Shown: piece after piece, positions 8,511 through 16,791 of the stretch
Position numbering within the stretch: position 1 is the stretch's first letter
How the letters are laid out: every line of letters starts with the position of its first letter
NCBI RefSeq assembly: GCF_004799755.1
Contig: NZ_SLUB01000049.1
Span: forward strand, 1 to 35,493
Reading direction: 5' to 3'
Length of the DNA: 35,493 nucleotides
Source of the DNA: Bacillus timonensis
GTDB taxonomy: Bacteria; Bacillota; Bacilli; Bacillales; Bacillaceae_L
Program-made: the position numbers and the translations under genes
The notes under the pieces: generated by a model
What the model saw: the letters and a program-made list of their open reading frames with translations, nothing else
Database searches by the model: none
Told to the model about the DNA's origin: nothing

Positions 8511-9536
8511 CTAAAACCCTACCCTTTCCCCTATCAACTCAAGCGCTTTTTCTAGCCGTTCTTGATAGTTCCCGCTAATGCTCACAAACGGTATGCCACA
8601 CTCATTCAACAATTCCTTCAAGCGCTGATTGTTTTCTTCGCGAACCTGTTGTTCCCCGTGCACCCGTAATCCATCGTCCACCCATTTGACGTCAGGCTCT
8701 AAAAATAGGCATAAATCATATTGTTGGAGCCTAGCGATTTCAGCTAGTACGCGTTGCGTTTTACCATTATAAAGTTCTGAATAAAACTGTGTGACAGCAG
8801 CCTCGGTATCAATAAAGACAATCTTATTGGCTTGTTTACTAGCTTCGTATTCTTTCAGTTTATGACCGTATGCAATGAGAGGGTAATCCTCATCAAGCAT
8901 AATACCATCACAACCGCCTATCTCTTCACAGATTTCCCTGCCATATTCGCTTACATAGGTCGTGTTATAAATGAGTGCTAGGTTTCTCGTAAGTGTTGAT
9001 TTTCCACAGCTTTCCGTACCCAAAATGACGACCTTTTTAACGAAATACGGTTTCGCTATCTCGGGAATGTAGTCCCAGTAGTGAAACACACCCTTCTTTC
9101 GAATCTCGGTTGCCGATATCGGAACCTGTTCCCTTTTTTCATCAATCAAACAATGCGTTGCCTCCGGATAGAGTTCTTGAAAAATCGAATCATATCCCAT
9201 TTCAGAGCTAAACACCACATCAATGTTCTTCCCGATTGCCTCTTTTATTTTTATGGCTCCTTCCTTCCAATTGTAATCCTCATCCCCATCATGATCCTCC
9301 ACGTCTATGACCTTGACGTTCTTCATATCCTTCGTCAGTTGGGAAAGCCAGCGGAGCCGGATGTGACTTGGAATATACGGAAACTTGCTCTCTTCACAAG
9401 GCTCTTGGTCCCTCTTTGCGCTGTGAGACAACACGACGTATAATTCCTCAACCATAGTGGAAGCTTTGATGATGGCGTACACATGTCCTTGATGCAAAGG
9501 TAAAAACTTTCCACCGAAAAATCCAACCTTTTTCAT
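8511..9536 (-). CDS. nadR: NadR-type bifunctional NMN adenylyltransferase / ribosylnicotinamide kinase
   Basis: A cytoplasmic two-domain enzyme that phosphorylates nicotinamide riboside to NMN and adenylates NMN to NAD. The N-terminal nucleotidyltransferase domain shows GGKFLPLHQGH (HxGH at 15-18) and ISATEIR at 140-146. The C-terminal kinase domain has a P-loop (GTESCGKST, 173-181). At 341 residues it lacks the N-terminal helix-turn-helix of enteric NadR, so it should be enzyme only. Regulation is left to the Nudix regulator upstream. Its ATG overlaps the pnuC stop codon (ATGA), which implies translational coupling. Uptake of nicotinamide riboside and its trapping as NMN are thus made from one message. 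The assignment is strong. Confidence 0.92.
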   Translation of the reverse strand: MKKVGFFGGKFLPLHQGHVYAIIKASTMVEELYVVLSHSAKRDQEPCEESKFPYIPSHIRLRWLSQLTKDMKNVKVIDVEDHDGDEDYNWKEGAIKIKEAIGKNIDVVFSSEMGYDSIFQELYPEATHCLIDEKREQVPISATEIRKKGVFHYWDYIPEIAKPYFVKKVVILGTESCGKSTLTRNLALIYNTTYVSEYGREICEEIGGCDGIMLDEDYPLIAYGHKLKEYEASKQANKIVFIDTEAAVTQFYSELYNGKTQRVLAEIARLQQYDLCLFLEPDVKWVDDGLRVHGEQQVREENNQRLKELLNECGIPFVSISGNYQERLEKALELIGERVGF

Positions 9537-10231
9537 GAGATCTCCTCCCGCTTCTGCTTTTTATATACTTTTGACCAGTTGTAATATCCGTAAATACTAT
9601 TAATCAGAAAGGCAGACCACATGACAAGCATGGATACATCGTTTCCTCCCTGTAAAATCAAAGCCTTCAGCCAAAGTGCAATGGAAAGGACATTCACCGC
9701 AATCCAAAATAACCACTGTTCAGTGAATCGTTTGAGCATTAAAATCTGAGCAATCACCGATAATGTCGTCGTAGCGGAATCAATCCAGACGACTTTGCCG
9801 CCTATTTTTTCTAGTAGAATAGCATATAGAACAAAGATGACAAGGAATGAAGATAATGTATAGGTCCATCCTTTCTTGGTTAAAACACTGACTTGAATTT
9901 CTTCTCCTTGTACGGTTTGTTTTGTTTTATGTTTATTCCATAAATAAAGTCCAACAAACTGCAGTGGAAAATAAAACAAGGCATTTAACATAACCTCACC
10001 ATAAAGGGCATAGCCGTAAGCTATATAGGCATAGGTGCCCGTTTGGATAATCCCAAAATAATAGTTACTAATCTTCCCTTTCGCAACCAACACCACACAA
10101 AGCATTCCTGAAATTGAAGTAATAAATCCAAGCATTGTATCATCCCAGACAAAAAACAAATACACATTCACAAGCGTAAACGTCACAAGCCATACCTTTT
10201 CAAACAAGGTCCAATCTTTTAAAAGCTTCAT
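9533..10231 (-). CDS. pnuC: PnuC-type nicotinamide riboside transporter
   Basis: A 232-residue membrane protein with seven or so hydrophobic segments. PnuC proteins carry out facilitated diffusion of nicotinamide riboside, made one-way by phosphorylation inside. Family marks are the aromatic, Asn-rich C-terminal part (QWLFWIAVNVLSIALW, then INSIYGYYNW) and the YFGIIQTGTYAYIAYGY stretch in the first half. The start ATG has AAAGGAGTG eight bases upstream. A 19-bp palindrome lies 26-44 bases upstream of the start, where a bound repressor would block transcription. The gene overlaps nadR by 4 bases. PnuC relatives for other vitamins exist (PnuT, PnuX), but the nadR partner points to nicotinamide riboside. 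Confidence 0.92.
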   Translation of the reverse strand: MKLLKDWTLFEKVWLVTFTLVNVYLFFVWDDTMLGFITSISGMLCVVLVAKGKISNYYFGIIQTGTYAYIAYGYALYGEVMLNALFYFPLQFVGLYLWNKHKTKQTVQGEEIQVSVLTKKGWTYTLSSFLVIFVLYAILLEKIGGKVVWIDSATTTLSVIAQILMLKRFTEQWLFWIAVNVLSIALWLKALILQGGNDVSMLVMWSAFLINSIYGYYNWSKVYKKQKREEIS

Positions 10232-10256
10232 TTAGCTCCACTCCTTTATGGTTATT

Positions 10257-10275
10257 AATTAACAAATTGTTAATT
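10257..10275. promoter_or_regulatory. NrtR operator upstream of pnuC-nadR
   Basis: AATTAACAAATTGTTAATT is a perfect 19-bp palindrome between the regulator gene and pnuC. A near-identical palindrome stands in front of the regulator itself. Position and repetition mark it as the operator for the Nudix-type regulator. Confidence 0.8.
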
Positions 10276-10293
10276 GTAATGCAGAAAAAAATT

Positions 10294-11076
10294 TTAATAT
10301 TTGGCATTATAGATCGAAACATATGGATCAAAATCATTAAATCGATAGAGCTGTGCTTTATTTTTCGACCAACGGTTTGTTTTCTGAGGTTCTCCATCCT
10401 TCACGACTTTTTCTATAAAAGGAAGCGTTGGAGCCTTTCTAAAAAATTGAGAATCTAGTTTTAACCAAGGCTCATCCATGACTGTTAGCAATACCCCTTG
10501 CAGCTCAGACAAAACAAATTCTTTAGGTAAAAAGTTTTTTGCTAGCGTTGTTAAAGACATATCCTTTTTGATGAACCATAACGCATCATCAATAATTAAC
10601 TTGTGATCAAACGCAAGGTTAAGCTTAAACACTTCATCCATCGAGAATAACGCTACTTCATCTGCGTCAGTTGCTGCTCTCCTTTTCACTAGTTCATTTT
10701 CTGGAACGATTGCATAATGAGCATTCGAAATAATCCATCCCCGCTTATCACGACCCAATTTGTCGTAAACGCCAAAGTTCTTGACCTTTACCCCTTCTAC
10801 TCCCGTTTCTTCTCTTAATTCGCGAACAGCTGCCTCATATGCCGTTTCCTCTGGTTTAATAAACCCACCAGGCAACGCCCATTTTCCTCCTTCAATATTA
10901 GGTTCACCATCTATTGTTTTCTCAGCTCGTTTAATCAACATAATGTTTAACGTTTTTTCTGGCGGCTTATAAGGACCCACTTCCGTTGAAATAATTGTAA
11001 AAACAGCAATATCACTTGTATATCCATCAGGAGTCCGGTACTTACTCACATCATAACTTAACAAATCCTCACTCAT
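10294..11076 (-). CDS. nrtR: NrtR-type Nudix transcriptional regulator of NAD metabolism
   Basis: A 260-residue protein with an N-terminal Nudix domain and a C-terminal winged-helix-like domain, the layout of NrtR. NrtR proteins bind ADP-ribose or related NAD products and then leave their operators. The Nudix box is complete: G71, E77, R85, E86, E89, E90 and G92, so hydrolysis is possible, whereas some NrtRs have lost it. The C-terminal part (about 155-260) has the KEFVLSELQGVLLTVM helix and the RWSKNKAQLYRF ending typical of the DNA-binding half. An in-frame ATG at 11094 exists, but ATG 11076 is preferred because AGAGGTGA precedes it by seven bases. Genetic linkage to pnuC-nadR and the two matching palindromes strongly support the role. 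The usual Bacillus NAD regulator is NiaR, so NrtR here is a variation. Confidence 0.88.
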   Translation of the reverse strand: MSEDLLSYDVSKYRTPDGYTSDIAVFTIISTEVGPYKPPEKTLNIMLIKRAEKTIDGEPNIEGGKWALPGGFIKPEETAYEAAVRELREETGVEGVKVKNFGVYDKLGRDKRGWIISNAHYAIVPENELVKRRAATDADEVALFSMDEVFKLNLAFDHKLIIDDALWFIKKDMSLTTLAKNFLPKEFVLSELQGVLLTVMDEPWLKLDSQFFRKAPTLPFIEKVVKDGEPQKTNRWSKNKAQLYRFNDFDPYVSIYNAKY

Positions 11077-11107
11077 CTCTTGATCACCTCTCATTCACAC
11101 GTCTTAT

Positions 11108-11126
11108 AATTAACATTTTGTTAATT
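11108..11126. promoter_or_regulatory. NrtR operator in its own promoter
   Basis: AATTAACATTTTGTTAATT is a 19-bp palindrome with the same 8-base arms as the site before pnuC. On the minus strand a TATAAT (11141-11136) lies just upstream, so the transcription start would fall at the edge of the palindrome. This indicates autoregulation. Confidence 0.8.
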
Positions 11127-11135
11127 GTTATTAGT

Positions 11136-11141
11136 ATTATA
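11136..11141 (-). promoter_or_regulatory. -10 element of the nrtR promoter
   Basis: A perfect TATAAT on the minus strand, 10 bases upstream of the operator. No good -35 hexamer is seen 17 bases further up. Confidence 0.55.
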
Positions 11142-11328
11142 TCAAACAATTTAAAAGTATGTAACATAAAATAATCGACATAAAACGATATTTCTTAAAA
11201 AACACCTGTTAGTTCGTTCTTATAAACATTTACCACTTATACCTTATAAAACTGATAAGAACCCTACTATAGTCCTAAGGTAGTATAAATGGATTTTTTA
11301 CCAATATCTAGTGACCAGAACCAGATAA

Positions 11329-11337
11329 TGGTAAAAT
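11329..11337 (+). promoter_or_regulatory. Extended -10 promoter of the RDD gene
   Basis: TGGTAAAAT is an extended -10 (TGnTAAAAT) 58 bases before the RDD start codon. The same nonamer precedes the genes at 4712 and the orphan terminator at 33896. The rest of the 11142-11394 gap shows no gene. Confidence 0.5.
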
Positions 11338-11394
11338 AAGGTTAACAAAAATAAAAGCCATCTTTAATGAATACAATCTAATGGAGGTGTTTAC

Positions 11395-11817
11395 ATGCAA
11401 AGTGTTTTTGAACCAGCTGGATTTTGGATTCGTTTCGGTGCATCGCTTATTGATGGTATTGTCATTTTTTTGATTGTTTTACTATTTTCACTCATTTTTA
11501 ATTTTCCTGTAGATAATGATTCTTGGCAATCTGGCCTTCTAGAATTCTTATATGCTCTTAGCCTACCACTCTTTTGGTACGGGTATACAGTTGGAAAAAG
11601 ACTATGTGGGATTCGAATTGCGAGGGTTGATGGTGAAAAATTACATATTGGGAATATGCTACTTCGGATTGTAGTAGCAGGCCTATTTTACGCCTTGACA
11701 ATAGGAATCGGATTCTTAGTGAGTGTAGTAATGGTGGCCGTCCGAGAAGACAAAAGAGCTATCCATGACTTTGTTGCCGGCACATGTGTAACCTATAATC
11801 CACCCGAAAGAAGTTAA
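11395..11817 (+). CDS. RDD family membrane protein
   Basis: A 140-residue inner-membrane protein of the RDD family. The N-terminal stretch AGFWIRFGASLIDG carries the Arg and Asp that define the family, and the second Asp is in the C-terminal IHDFVAGT. Three to four hydrophobic segments are visible (about 17-38, 47-65 and 96-122). RDD proteins are often linked to ion exchange or envelope stress, but no substrate can be given here. GGAGGTG seven bases upstream makes the ATG secure. A GGGACTGTCCCC-type repeat starts immediately after the stop codon. Confidence 0.85.
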   Translation: MQSVFEPAGFWIRFGASLIDGIVIFLIVLLFSLIFNFPVDNDSWQSGLLEFLYALSLPLFWYGYTVGKRLCGIRIARVDGEKLHIGNMLLRIVVAGLFYALTIGIGFLVSVVMVAVREDKRAIHDFVAGTCVTYNPPERS

Positions 11818-11842
11818 GGGGGAGACCAAAGGGACTGTCCCC
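11818..11842. repeat. GGGAC/GTCCC dispersed repeat, copy 2
   Basis: A GGGGGAGAC start followed by GGGACTGTCCCC (11831-11842), placed directly behind the RDD stop codon. It resembles the GGGACA repeats at 32982 and 35276 and can fold on itself. Confidence 0.45.
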
Positions 11843-11923
11843 ATTTAACAGCATCATCTATACTATTACGGATCAATAAAAGTGAAGTCTATAAAAAAAA
11901 CAATTAGGTTATATTGAGGTTTT

Positions 11924-12253
11924 CTATGCTATTGGTGTTCCATTTTTAATAGGTTCATCTGGCCTTAAAAGAACCACATCTCCCTCTTCTGGAACACCTC
12001 CAATTACTAAAACCTCAGACTTAAAACCTGCAATACGCCTTGGAGGAAAGTTTACTACGGCCACCACTTGACTTCCAATAAGTTGTTCAGGCGTATATCT
12101 TCGTGTTATTTGTGCAGAAGACTGTTTAATGCCAATCTCCCCAAAATCAATTTCTAATTTTATTGCAGGTATTCGTGCTTCTGGAAAAAGCTCTGCTTTT
12201 ACAATAGTCCCAATCCGTATATCTAGTTTCAAAAAGTCCTCTATTGTCGCCAT
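11924..12253 (-). CDS. csaA: CsaA chaperone-like tRNA-binding-domain protein
   Basis: A 109-residue OB-fold protein almost identical in length and sequence pattern to B. subtilis CsaA, which binds tRNA and unfolded secretory precursors. Diagnostic stretches are [27 protein letters not shown] and [17 protein letters not shown]. The start ATG follows GGAGGTG by five bases. It stands alone, with an RDD gene converging on one side and an SDR gene upstream on the same strand behind a terminator. Confidence 0.95.
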   Translation of the reverse strand: MATIEDFLKLDIRIGTIVKAELFPEARIPAIKLEIDFGEIGIKQSSAQITRRYTPEQLIGSQVVAVVNFPPRRIAGFKSEVLVIGGVPEEGDVVLLRPDEPIKNGTPIA

Positions 12254-12379
12254 ATGACACCTCCATTTTTTTACATATTATTATTATAACTTGTTTCCTT
12301 TTCGACTTAAAATCCAAAAATCCTTTTTATTCAACCAAGGTATGGCGTATAACTGTCTCATCCTTTTTTCAAAACAAAA

Positions 12380-12406
12380 AATCACAGGTCTCGTTCACCT
12401 GTGATT
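12380..12406. terminator. Bidirectional intrinsic terminator
   Basis: AATCACAGGT and ACCTGTGATT form a 10-bp stem with A-rich sequence on the left and T-rich on the right. On the minus strand it ends the SDR gene. The stem is close to those at 7097 and 13355. Confidence 0.8.
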
Positions 12407-12423
12407 TTCTCTAAACAATTCGC

Positions 12424-13167
12424 TTATAGATCAGAAATCATTCCACCATCTACGACAAATTGAGCTCCTGTTGAATAGCTAGAATCATCCGAAGCAAGGT
12501 ATACAACCAAATTAGAAACCTCCTCTACTTCTGCTCTTCTTCTTAGAGGAATGTCTTGTTCAAGTTGCTTTAGATATTCTTCTACATCTGGTTGATCAGC
12601 CATCGGCGTTTTGATAATTCCTGGATGCACAGAATTCACACGAATGTTATGCTGTCCAAGTTCAGCAGCTGCACCTTTTGTCATACCGGTAACAGCATGT
12701 TTAGAAGCACTATAAGCAATCGCCGTTGGTGCACTTACAAAACCATCTACAGATGAGATATTAACAATGGAACCTACACCAGCTTTTTTCATGGAAGGCA
12801 CTACCTTTTGCATTCCTAAGAATACTCCAAGCTCATCTACTTTAAATGTTAATTCAAAGTCTTTTACAGTTAGTTCTTCTAATGTTTTAAAGATCCCAAT
12901 CCCTGCGTTGTTTACTAACACATTGATAGGACCAAATGATTCTTCTGTTTTTGCTACGACTTCGATCCAATTCTCTTCACTAGCAACATCTAATTTAAGA
13001 GCGATTGCGTTTTCTCCTAATTCATCTGCTAGTTTTTGGGCACCCTCCAAGTTAAGGTCAGTAATTGCTACTTTTGCTCCTTCTTCCACAAATTTACGAG
13101 CATGCATAGCCCCCATACCCTGTGCTGCACCTGTAATGATTGCTACTTTACCGTCTAATTTACCCAT
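12424..13167 (-). CDS. Short-chain dehydrogenase/reductase, classical type
   Basis: A 247-residue NAD(H)-linked oxidoreductase of the classical SDR family. The Rossmann motif TGAAQGMG is at 12-19, an Asp at 37 ends the second strand and favours NAD over NADP, NNAG is at 86-89, and the catalytic set is Ser138/139, Tyr152 and Lys156 in AYSASK. The ending GGMISDL is usual for glucose-1-dehydrogenase or hydroxysteroid-dehydrogenase-like members, but the substrate cannot be read from sequence. The frame is open up to 13242. The ATG at 13167 is chosen because GGAGG precedes it by about seven bases and it gives the family's normal MGKLDGKVAIITG start. A 13-bp palindrome lies just upstream. Confidence 0.9.
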   Translation of the reverse strand: MGKLDGKVAIITGAAQGMGAMHARKFVEEGAKVAITDLNLEGAQKLADELGENAIALKLDVASEENWIEVVAKTEESFGPINVLVNNAGIGIFKTLEELTVKDFELTFKVDELGVFLGMQKVVPSMKKAGVGSIVNISSVDGFVSAPTAIAYSASKHAVTGMTKGAAAELGQHNIRVNSVHPGIIKTPMADQPDVEEYLKQLEQDIPLRRRAEVEEVSNLVVYLASDDSSYSTGAQFVVDGGMISDL

Positions 13168-13192
13168 TATGTATTCCTCCATTTTACAAAAA

Positions 13193-13205
13193 AGTGGTAA
13201 CCACT
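13193..13205. promoter_or_regulatory. Palindrome upstream of the SDR gene, possible operator
   Basis: AGTGGTAACCACT is a perfect 13-bp palindrome 26 bases before the SDR start codon. A repressor site there would fit the position, but no regulator gene is adjacent. Confidence 0.4.
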
Positions 13206-13354
13206 CTAATTGTAAAAAATTAATATATTTTCCAATCCACAACTATTATCTGTCGACAGGCTTTCCTTTATTCTTATCAAATTTTTAGAATATAGACGAT
13301 CAACCGTTTTTTCAAGACAATCCCACGATAATCACATAATTCATTCCACAAAAA

Positions 13355-13379
13355 AACCACAGGCTTCTCACCTGTGATT
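13355..13379 (-). terminator. Terminator of the GH3 gene
   Basis: AACCACAGG (13355-13363) and CCTGTGATT (13371-13379) pair around CTTCTCA. On the minus strand the stem is followed by a run of T. The copy at 7097 differs at one base. Confidence 0.8.
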
Positions 13380-13392
13380 TTTCCTTTAATTA

Positions 13393-15507
13393 TTAATATT
13401 TCAACCCATGTCCAAGTTTATAAACATTGCCGTCACTGTCTTTATAGGCATAACTCATTCCTGCTGGCATGTATTTGTCTTTATCATATCCTGGTACGTC
13501 ATTTGGTGATACGCATTCTCCATTTTGGTAAACGCCAATCACTTGTTCACTTGCTGGTAAAGTTAATGGTAGGACACCAGATGGCATATGTTTTCCAGCA
13601 ATCACTTCAAGCTGTGCAGTGTGGAATGTGTCGTAACCTGCAATCAAAGCGTCTGCCATTGGTTCTACATTTCCTAAAATCCATGGAAGGATAATATTTA
13701 CACTCATCACGACTTTACCACCGCGACTATGAACGCTATCTGCGATTTCTTTTAAATGATCTAATCCACTTAAAGTAGTCTCTTGATACAATGCTCCATC
13801 GATTGCTGAATTTACTTTATCCTCACATATTTCAAGCTCGAGTAACCCTGGTGTGGCATTAAAGTAAGATCCGGATTTTGGATGTAGGAATAGAATCGCC
13901 GCATCCGCTTCTTCATAGTTATCTGTTAACGTAAACAGTCCGAGTTCTTTCGCTTCATTTCTTGCTTTTTCCGTATACGAAGCTACTCTTTCCTGCTCCT
14001 TATGGAAAACTTCAATATAGACCTTTTTACCATCTAGCTTGTCCGCTGTAAGTGGCAAAGTACCGTTTGAATTTTTCAGTACGGTAACTGATTTTTTATG
14101 TGCTTCATATGCAGCTTCCCAATGCGCTTTTGTACTAACAACCTCAGTTGCTTTTTCTGGATCATTGTACGTGCGGTCATCAAATAGACCTAAAGCGAAC
14201 ATTTCAGTTAAAAGTCGTACATTTGACTCATCGATTCGTTTTTCACTGATCCAGCCTTTAGTAATGGCCAATTTTAAATTTTCGATATCATTTGTATCAG
14301 CAACCAGATCGGTTCCCGCATTAATCGCTTTCGCAAAGCGTTCCGCTTCACTGCTATTTTCCATTCCCCAGCTCATGTTATTAACAATCCCACTATCGCT
14401 GTTCACATAGCCCTTGAAGCCGAGCTTTCCACGAAGGATGTGGTCGATGAAATAACGATTAAACGTAAATCCAACCTCTTCAAATGGAATCTCTTCCCCT
14501 TCAAACTCTTGAACAACACTTTTCTTAATACTTGGTATGGAGTAGTACGGCATGATGGAAGATGTTCCATGCTCCGCAGCTGCTCTAAATGGTGGTAAAT
14601 GGTATTTTTCTAAGCTACCTGGAGTTGGGTATAGGTTCCATTTTCCTTCTTCATAGTGAGGGTCAAAGCCATTTTCTCTCGCTCCCCCACCAGGGAAGTG
14701 CTTCGTTGTCATCGCAATACTATCTTTTCCTATTGTTTCACCTTGGAATTCGTCAATGATACGCCCGATTACGTCAGCAATAAACTCTGGATCTTCTCCA
14801 AATGTTCCATACGTACGCTGCCATCTTGGATCTGTCACCACATCTGCCATATACATATAGCCTTTTCTTAAACCAGTCGCATTCCATTCTTTACGGGCAA
14901 TGCTTGCAAACTCACTAATAAGGGAAGCATCACCGCCATTTTGGATATCCCCTTTTGCTGCTGCTGCTAATCCTAGCGTTCCTGGCCATGTAGAGAAGAT
15001 ACCAATGGCATCATTCATTCCGAATACGGCTTCTCCATTTTCATTTCTGGAGTTTGATGCAATGATAACGGGAATCCCTAAGCGTGTTCCTTCAGCTACT
15101 TCATTCATTGCGTTAACCCATTCCGCCATTTGAGCAGGAGTAAAGTTATCTCGTAAAATGAAATGACGTAAGTGCCTGTTTGCTATCGTATGAGTGGTCC
15201 CGTATACTTTGCTAGTCGCAAAAATCGTTTCACCTTTTTCGATGATACTTTCATCTAAGAGGCCTTCATGGCTTGTCTTGCTCTTATCTTCCTGGGCAAG
15301 TCCCATTTTCCGTGAATTAATCAGCATCATTCCAATTTTTTCATCGATGGTCATCAAGGAAACCAGATTTTTTGCACGTTCTTCTGGACTTAAGCGCCAA
15401 TCTTCATAAGGATCCAACTTCCCATTATTATTTAAATCCTTAAATTTCAATCCATCCTGTTCAATAAGCTTTTTCGCTCTAACTTGTAAATTAGGTTGTT
15501 TTTGCAT
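13393..15507 (-). CDS. Glycoside hydrolase family 3 enzyme, cytoplasmic
   Basis: A 704-residue GH3 family glycosidase, probably a beta-glucosidase or xylosidase-type exo-enzyme acting on imported oligosaccharides, as there is no signal peptide. The nucleophile is probably Asp371 in GYVNSDSG. KHFPGGG (269-275) and the DPRWQRTYGTFGEDP stretch are further GH3 marks. An EF-hand-like loop at 24-35 (Asp24, Asn26, Asn28, Asp32, Glu35) could bind calcium and is seen in a subset of long GH3 proteins. The ATG at 15507 follows an AGGAGG-like site. An AraC-family regulator diverges from it across a 300-base intergenic region, so induction by a sugar is likely. The substrate is not predictable from sequence alone. 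Confidence 0.85.
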   Translation of the reverse strand: MQKQPNLQVRAKKLIEQDGLKFKDLNNNGKLDPYEDWRLSPEERAKNLVSLMTIDEKIGMMLINSRKMGLAQEDKSKTSHEGLLDESIIEKGETIFATSKVYGTTHTIANRHLRHFILRDNFTPAQMAEWVNAMNEVAEGTRLGIPVIIASNSRNENGEAVFGMNDAIGIFSTWPGTLGLAAAAKGDIQNGGDASLISEFASIARKEWNATGLRKGYMYMADVVTDPRWQRTYGTFGEDPEFIADVIGRIIDEFQGETIGKDSIAMTTKHFPGGGARENGFDPHYEEGKWNLYPTPGSLEKYHLPPFRAAAEHGTSSIMPYYSIPSIKKSVVQEFEGEEIPFEEVGFTFNRYFIDHILRGKLGFKGYVNSDSGIVNNMSWGMENSSEAERFAKAINAGTDLVADTNDIENLKLAITKGWISEKRIDESNVRLLTEMFALGLFDDRTYNDPEKATEVVSTKAHWEAAYEAHKKSVTVLKNSNGTLPLTADKLDGKKVYIEVFHKEQERVASYTEKARNEAKELGLFTLTDNYEEADAAILFLHPKSGSYFNATPGLLELEICEDKVNSAIDGALYQETTLSGLDHLKEIADSVHSRGGKVVMSVNIILPWILGNVEPMADALIAGYDTFHTAQLEVIAGKHMPSGVLPLTLPASEQVIGVYQNGECVSPNDVPGYDKDKYMPAGMSYAYKDSDGNVYKLGHGLKY

Positions 15508-15735
15508 GTCAGTTCCTCCTAAAGGATTATTATTTCAATTTCTTTAGTGTTTAAACCATTGATATTGCTAGATAGATGTGAAGTAAATCTACTATATGCA
15601 AAAGACAAGGCTTTCATTTTCATACTTTGCCTCAAGAGAGGGTTTTCATAACCTGTGAGTCTTTGTTTCATTAAGATTATAATGATATAATATCAATGAA
15701 TTTTATGAAATAAATTGTTATTTTTGCTTAAAATA

Positions 15736-15755
15736 TTGTATATCTTGCTATACAA
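15736..15755. promoter_or_regulatory. TTGTATA inverted repeat in the glycosidase-AraC intergenic region
   Basis: TTGTATA (15736-15742) and TATACAA (15749-15755) face each other across 6 bases, about 57 bases before the AraC start. It is a candidate autoregulatory or activator site. The remainder of 15508-15812 is AT-rich, with no gene and no CcpA cre site I could find. Confidence 0.45.
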
Positions 15756-15812
15756 AAAGTACAAAAACCGTATTAGGTTCATACTTTTTACCTTTTTAAG
15801 AGGAGCATTATG

Positions 15813-16730
15813 ATGAAAGAATCTACATTTATGCCAATATTGGATGAGAATTTTGAGGTTTTTTATTGGAGCAAACAATATCAATCACATGACTGGGGAA
15901 GAAAACCTGACAAAACTTCAGAGAATTATTCCGAAATCGAGCCTTTATTCCGCTTACATAGTCATGACTCAATGGAGGTACTCGTGTTTTTAGGGGGAAA
16001 ATGTGAATTTTATTGTGAAGGACAAATGTATTCACTCACCAAAGGGGATGTTGTCATCATTCCCCCTTATGCGGTACATAAGGCAGAAGTAAGCGATTTT
16101 GACAACTATGAGAGAATTGTAACCACCATCAGTGAATCCTTATTAGCCGAATTTTTATCGATTTCTCCATCGATGAGTGATAGCATCATTTATCATAAGA
16201 CTTTGGGTTCTTATGTTGTTCATCCCCACTCGGAACATTTAAAGGAAATTCTTTCGCTCTTTCAAGAAATAAGTAATCGCATTAAAGGCAATCGTGACCC
16301 TTATTCCTTTGCCTTACATTATCTATTATTTCGAGCTTTCGAAATTATCTTAAACCCAGCCAGTAGTAAGCCAACAAGCAGTCTAAGCAGTCTAAGCAGT
16401 GATGCCGACCAACGTTTACATTCTATTATCGAATACATTGAAAAACATTTGACAGACTCACAACTGAATTTAGACAACATATCCAGCCATTTTCATTTAA
16501 ACAAATATTATTTTTCTCATTATTTTAAGAATCACATGAAGGTGCCCTTTTATCGATATGTATTATTGAAACGACTTGCAACCGCCGTTGCCTTAATTAA
16601 GCAAAATGAGTTCTCTATCGAGGAAATTGCGACCAAATGTGGATTCCAAGATTACTCAAGTTTTTACAGACTCTTTAAAAAGGAATATAATCTGTCCCCC
16701 AAGAACTTGCAAAAGGAGCTTAGAGTGTAG
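15813..16730 (+). CDS. AraC-family transcriptional regulator
   Basis: A 305-residue regulator with an N-terminal cupin-like sensing domain and a C-terminal double helix-turn-helix. The sensing part has the RLHSHDSMEVLVFLGGKCEF metal-cupin-like stretch and the KGDVVIIPPYAVHKAE turn. The DNA-binding part runs from about 205 to the end (LDNISSHFHLNKYYFSHYFKNH and IEEIATKCGFQDYSSFYRLFKK). Two adjacent ATGs are possible; the second (15813) has AGGAGC six bases upstream and is preferred. It diverges from the GH3 gene, which makes it that gene's likely activator, with a sugar or its phosphate as effector (inference). Confidence 0.88.
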   Translation: MKESTFMPILDENFEVFYWSKQYQSHDWGRKPDKTSENYSEIEPLFRLHSHDSMEVLVFLGGKCEFYCEGQMYSLTKGDVVIIPPYAVHKAEVSDFDNYERIVTTISESLLAEFLSISPSMSDSIIYHKTLGSYVVHPHSEHLKEILSLFQEISNRIKGNRDPYSFALHYLLFRAFEIILNPASSKPTSSLSSLSSDADQRLHSIIEYIEKHLTDSQLNLDNISSHFHLNKYYFSHYFKNHMKVPFYRYVLLKRLATAVALIKQNEFSIEEIATKCGFQDYSSFYRLFKKEYNLSPKNLQKELRV

Positions 16731-16791
16731 CCCATTTTTCTCATCCTATTGGTATGTAAAAATAATAGGAAAGAGGGCTCTTGGTGGCTCT

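Noticed and set aside
11270-11290. GTCCTAAGGTAG, a 12-base match to the conserved 23S rRNA region around the I-CeuI site.
   Set aside because: The flanking bases do not match rRNA, so it is neither a 23S fragment nor a full homing endonuclease site.
12767-13288. 173-codon plus-strand frame over the SDR gene.
   Set aside because: It is a shadow of the SDR frame, rich in Ser and Pro as expected from the reverse of a coding region.
7097-13379. Three similar ATCACAGG hairpins as a possible CRISPR or mobile repeat.
   Set aside because: They are single terminators at gene ends, thousands of bases apart and without spacers. The resemblance of two of them is explained by the duplicated GH3 gene end.
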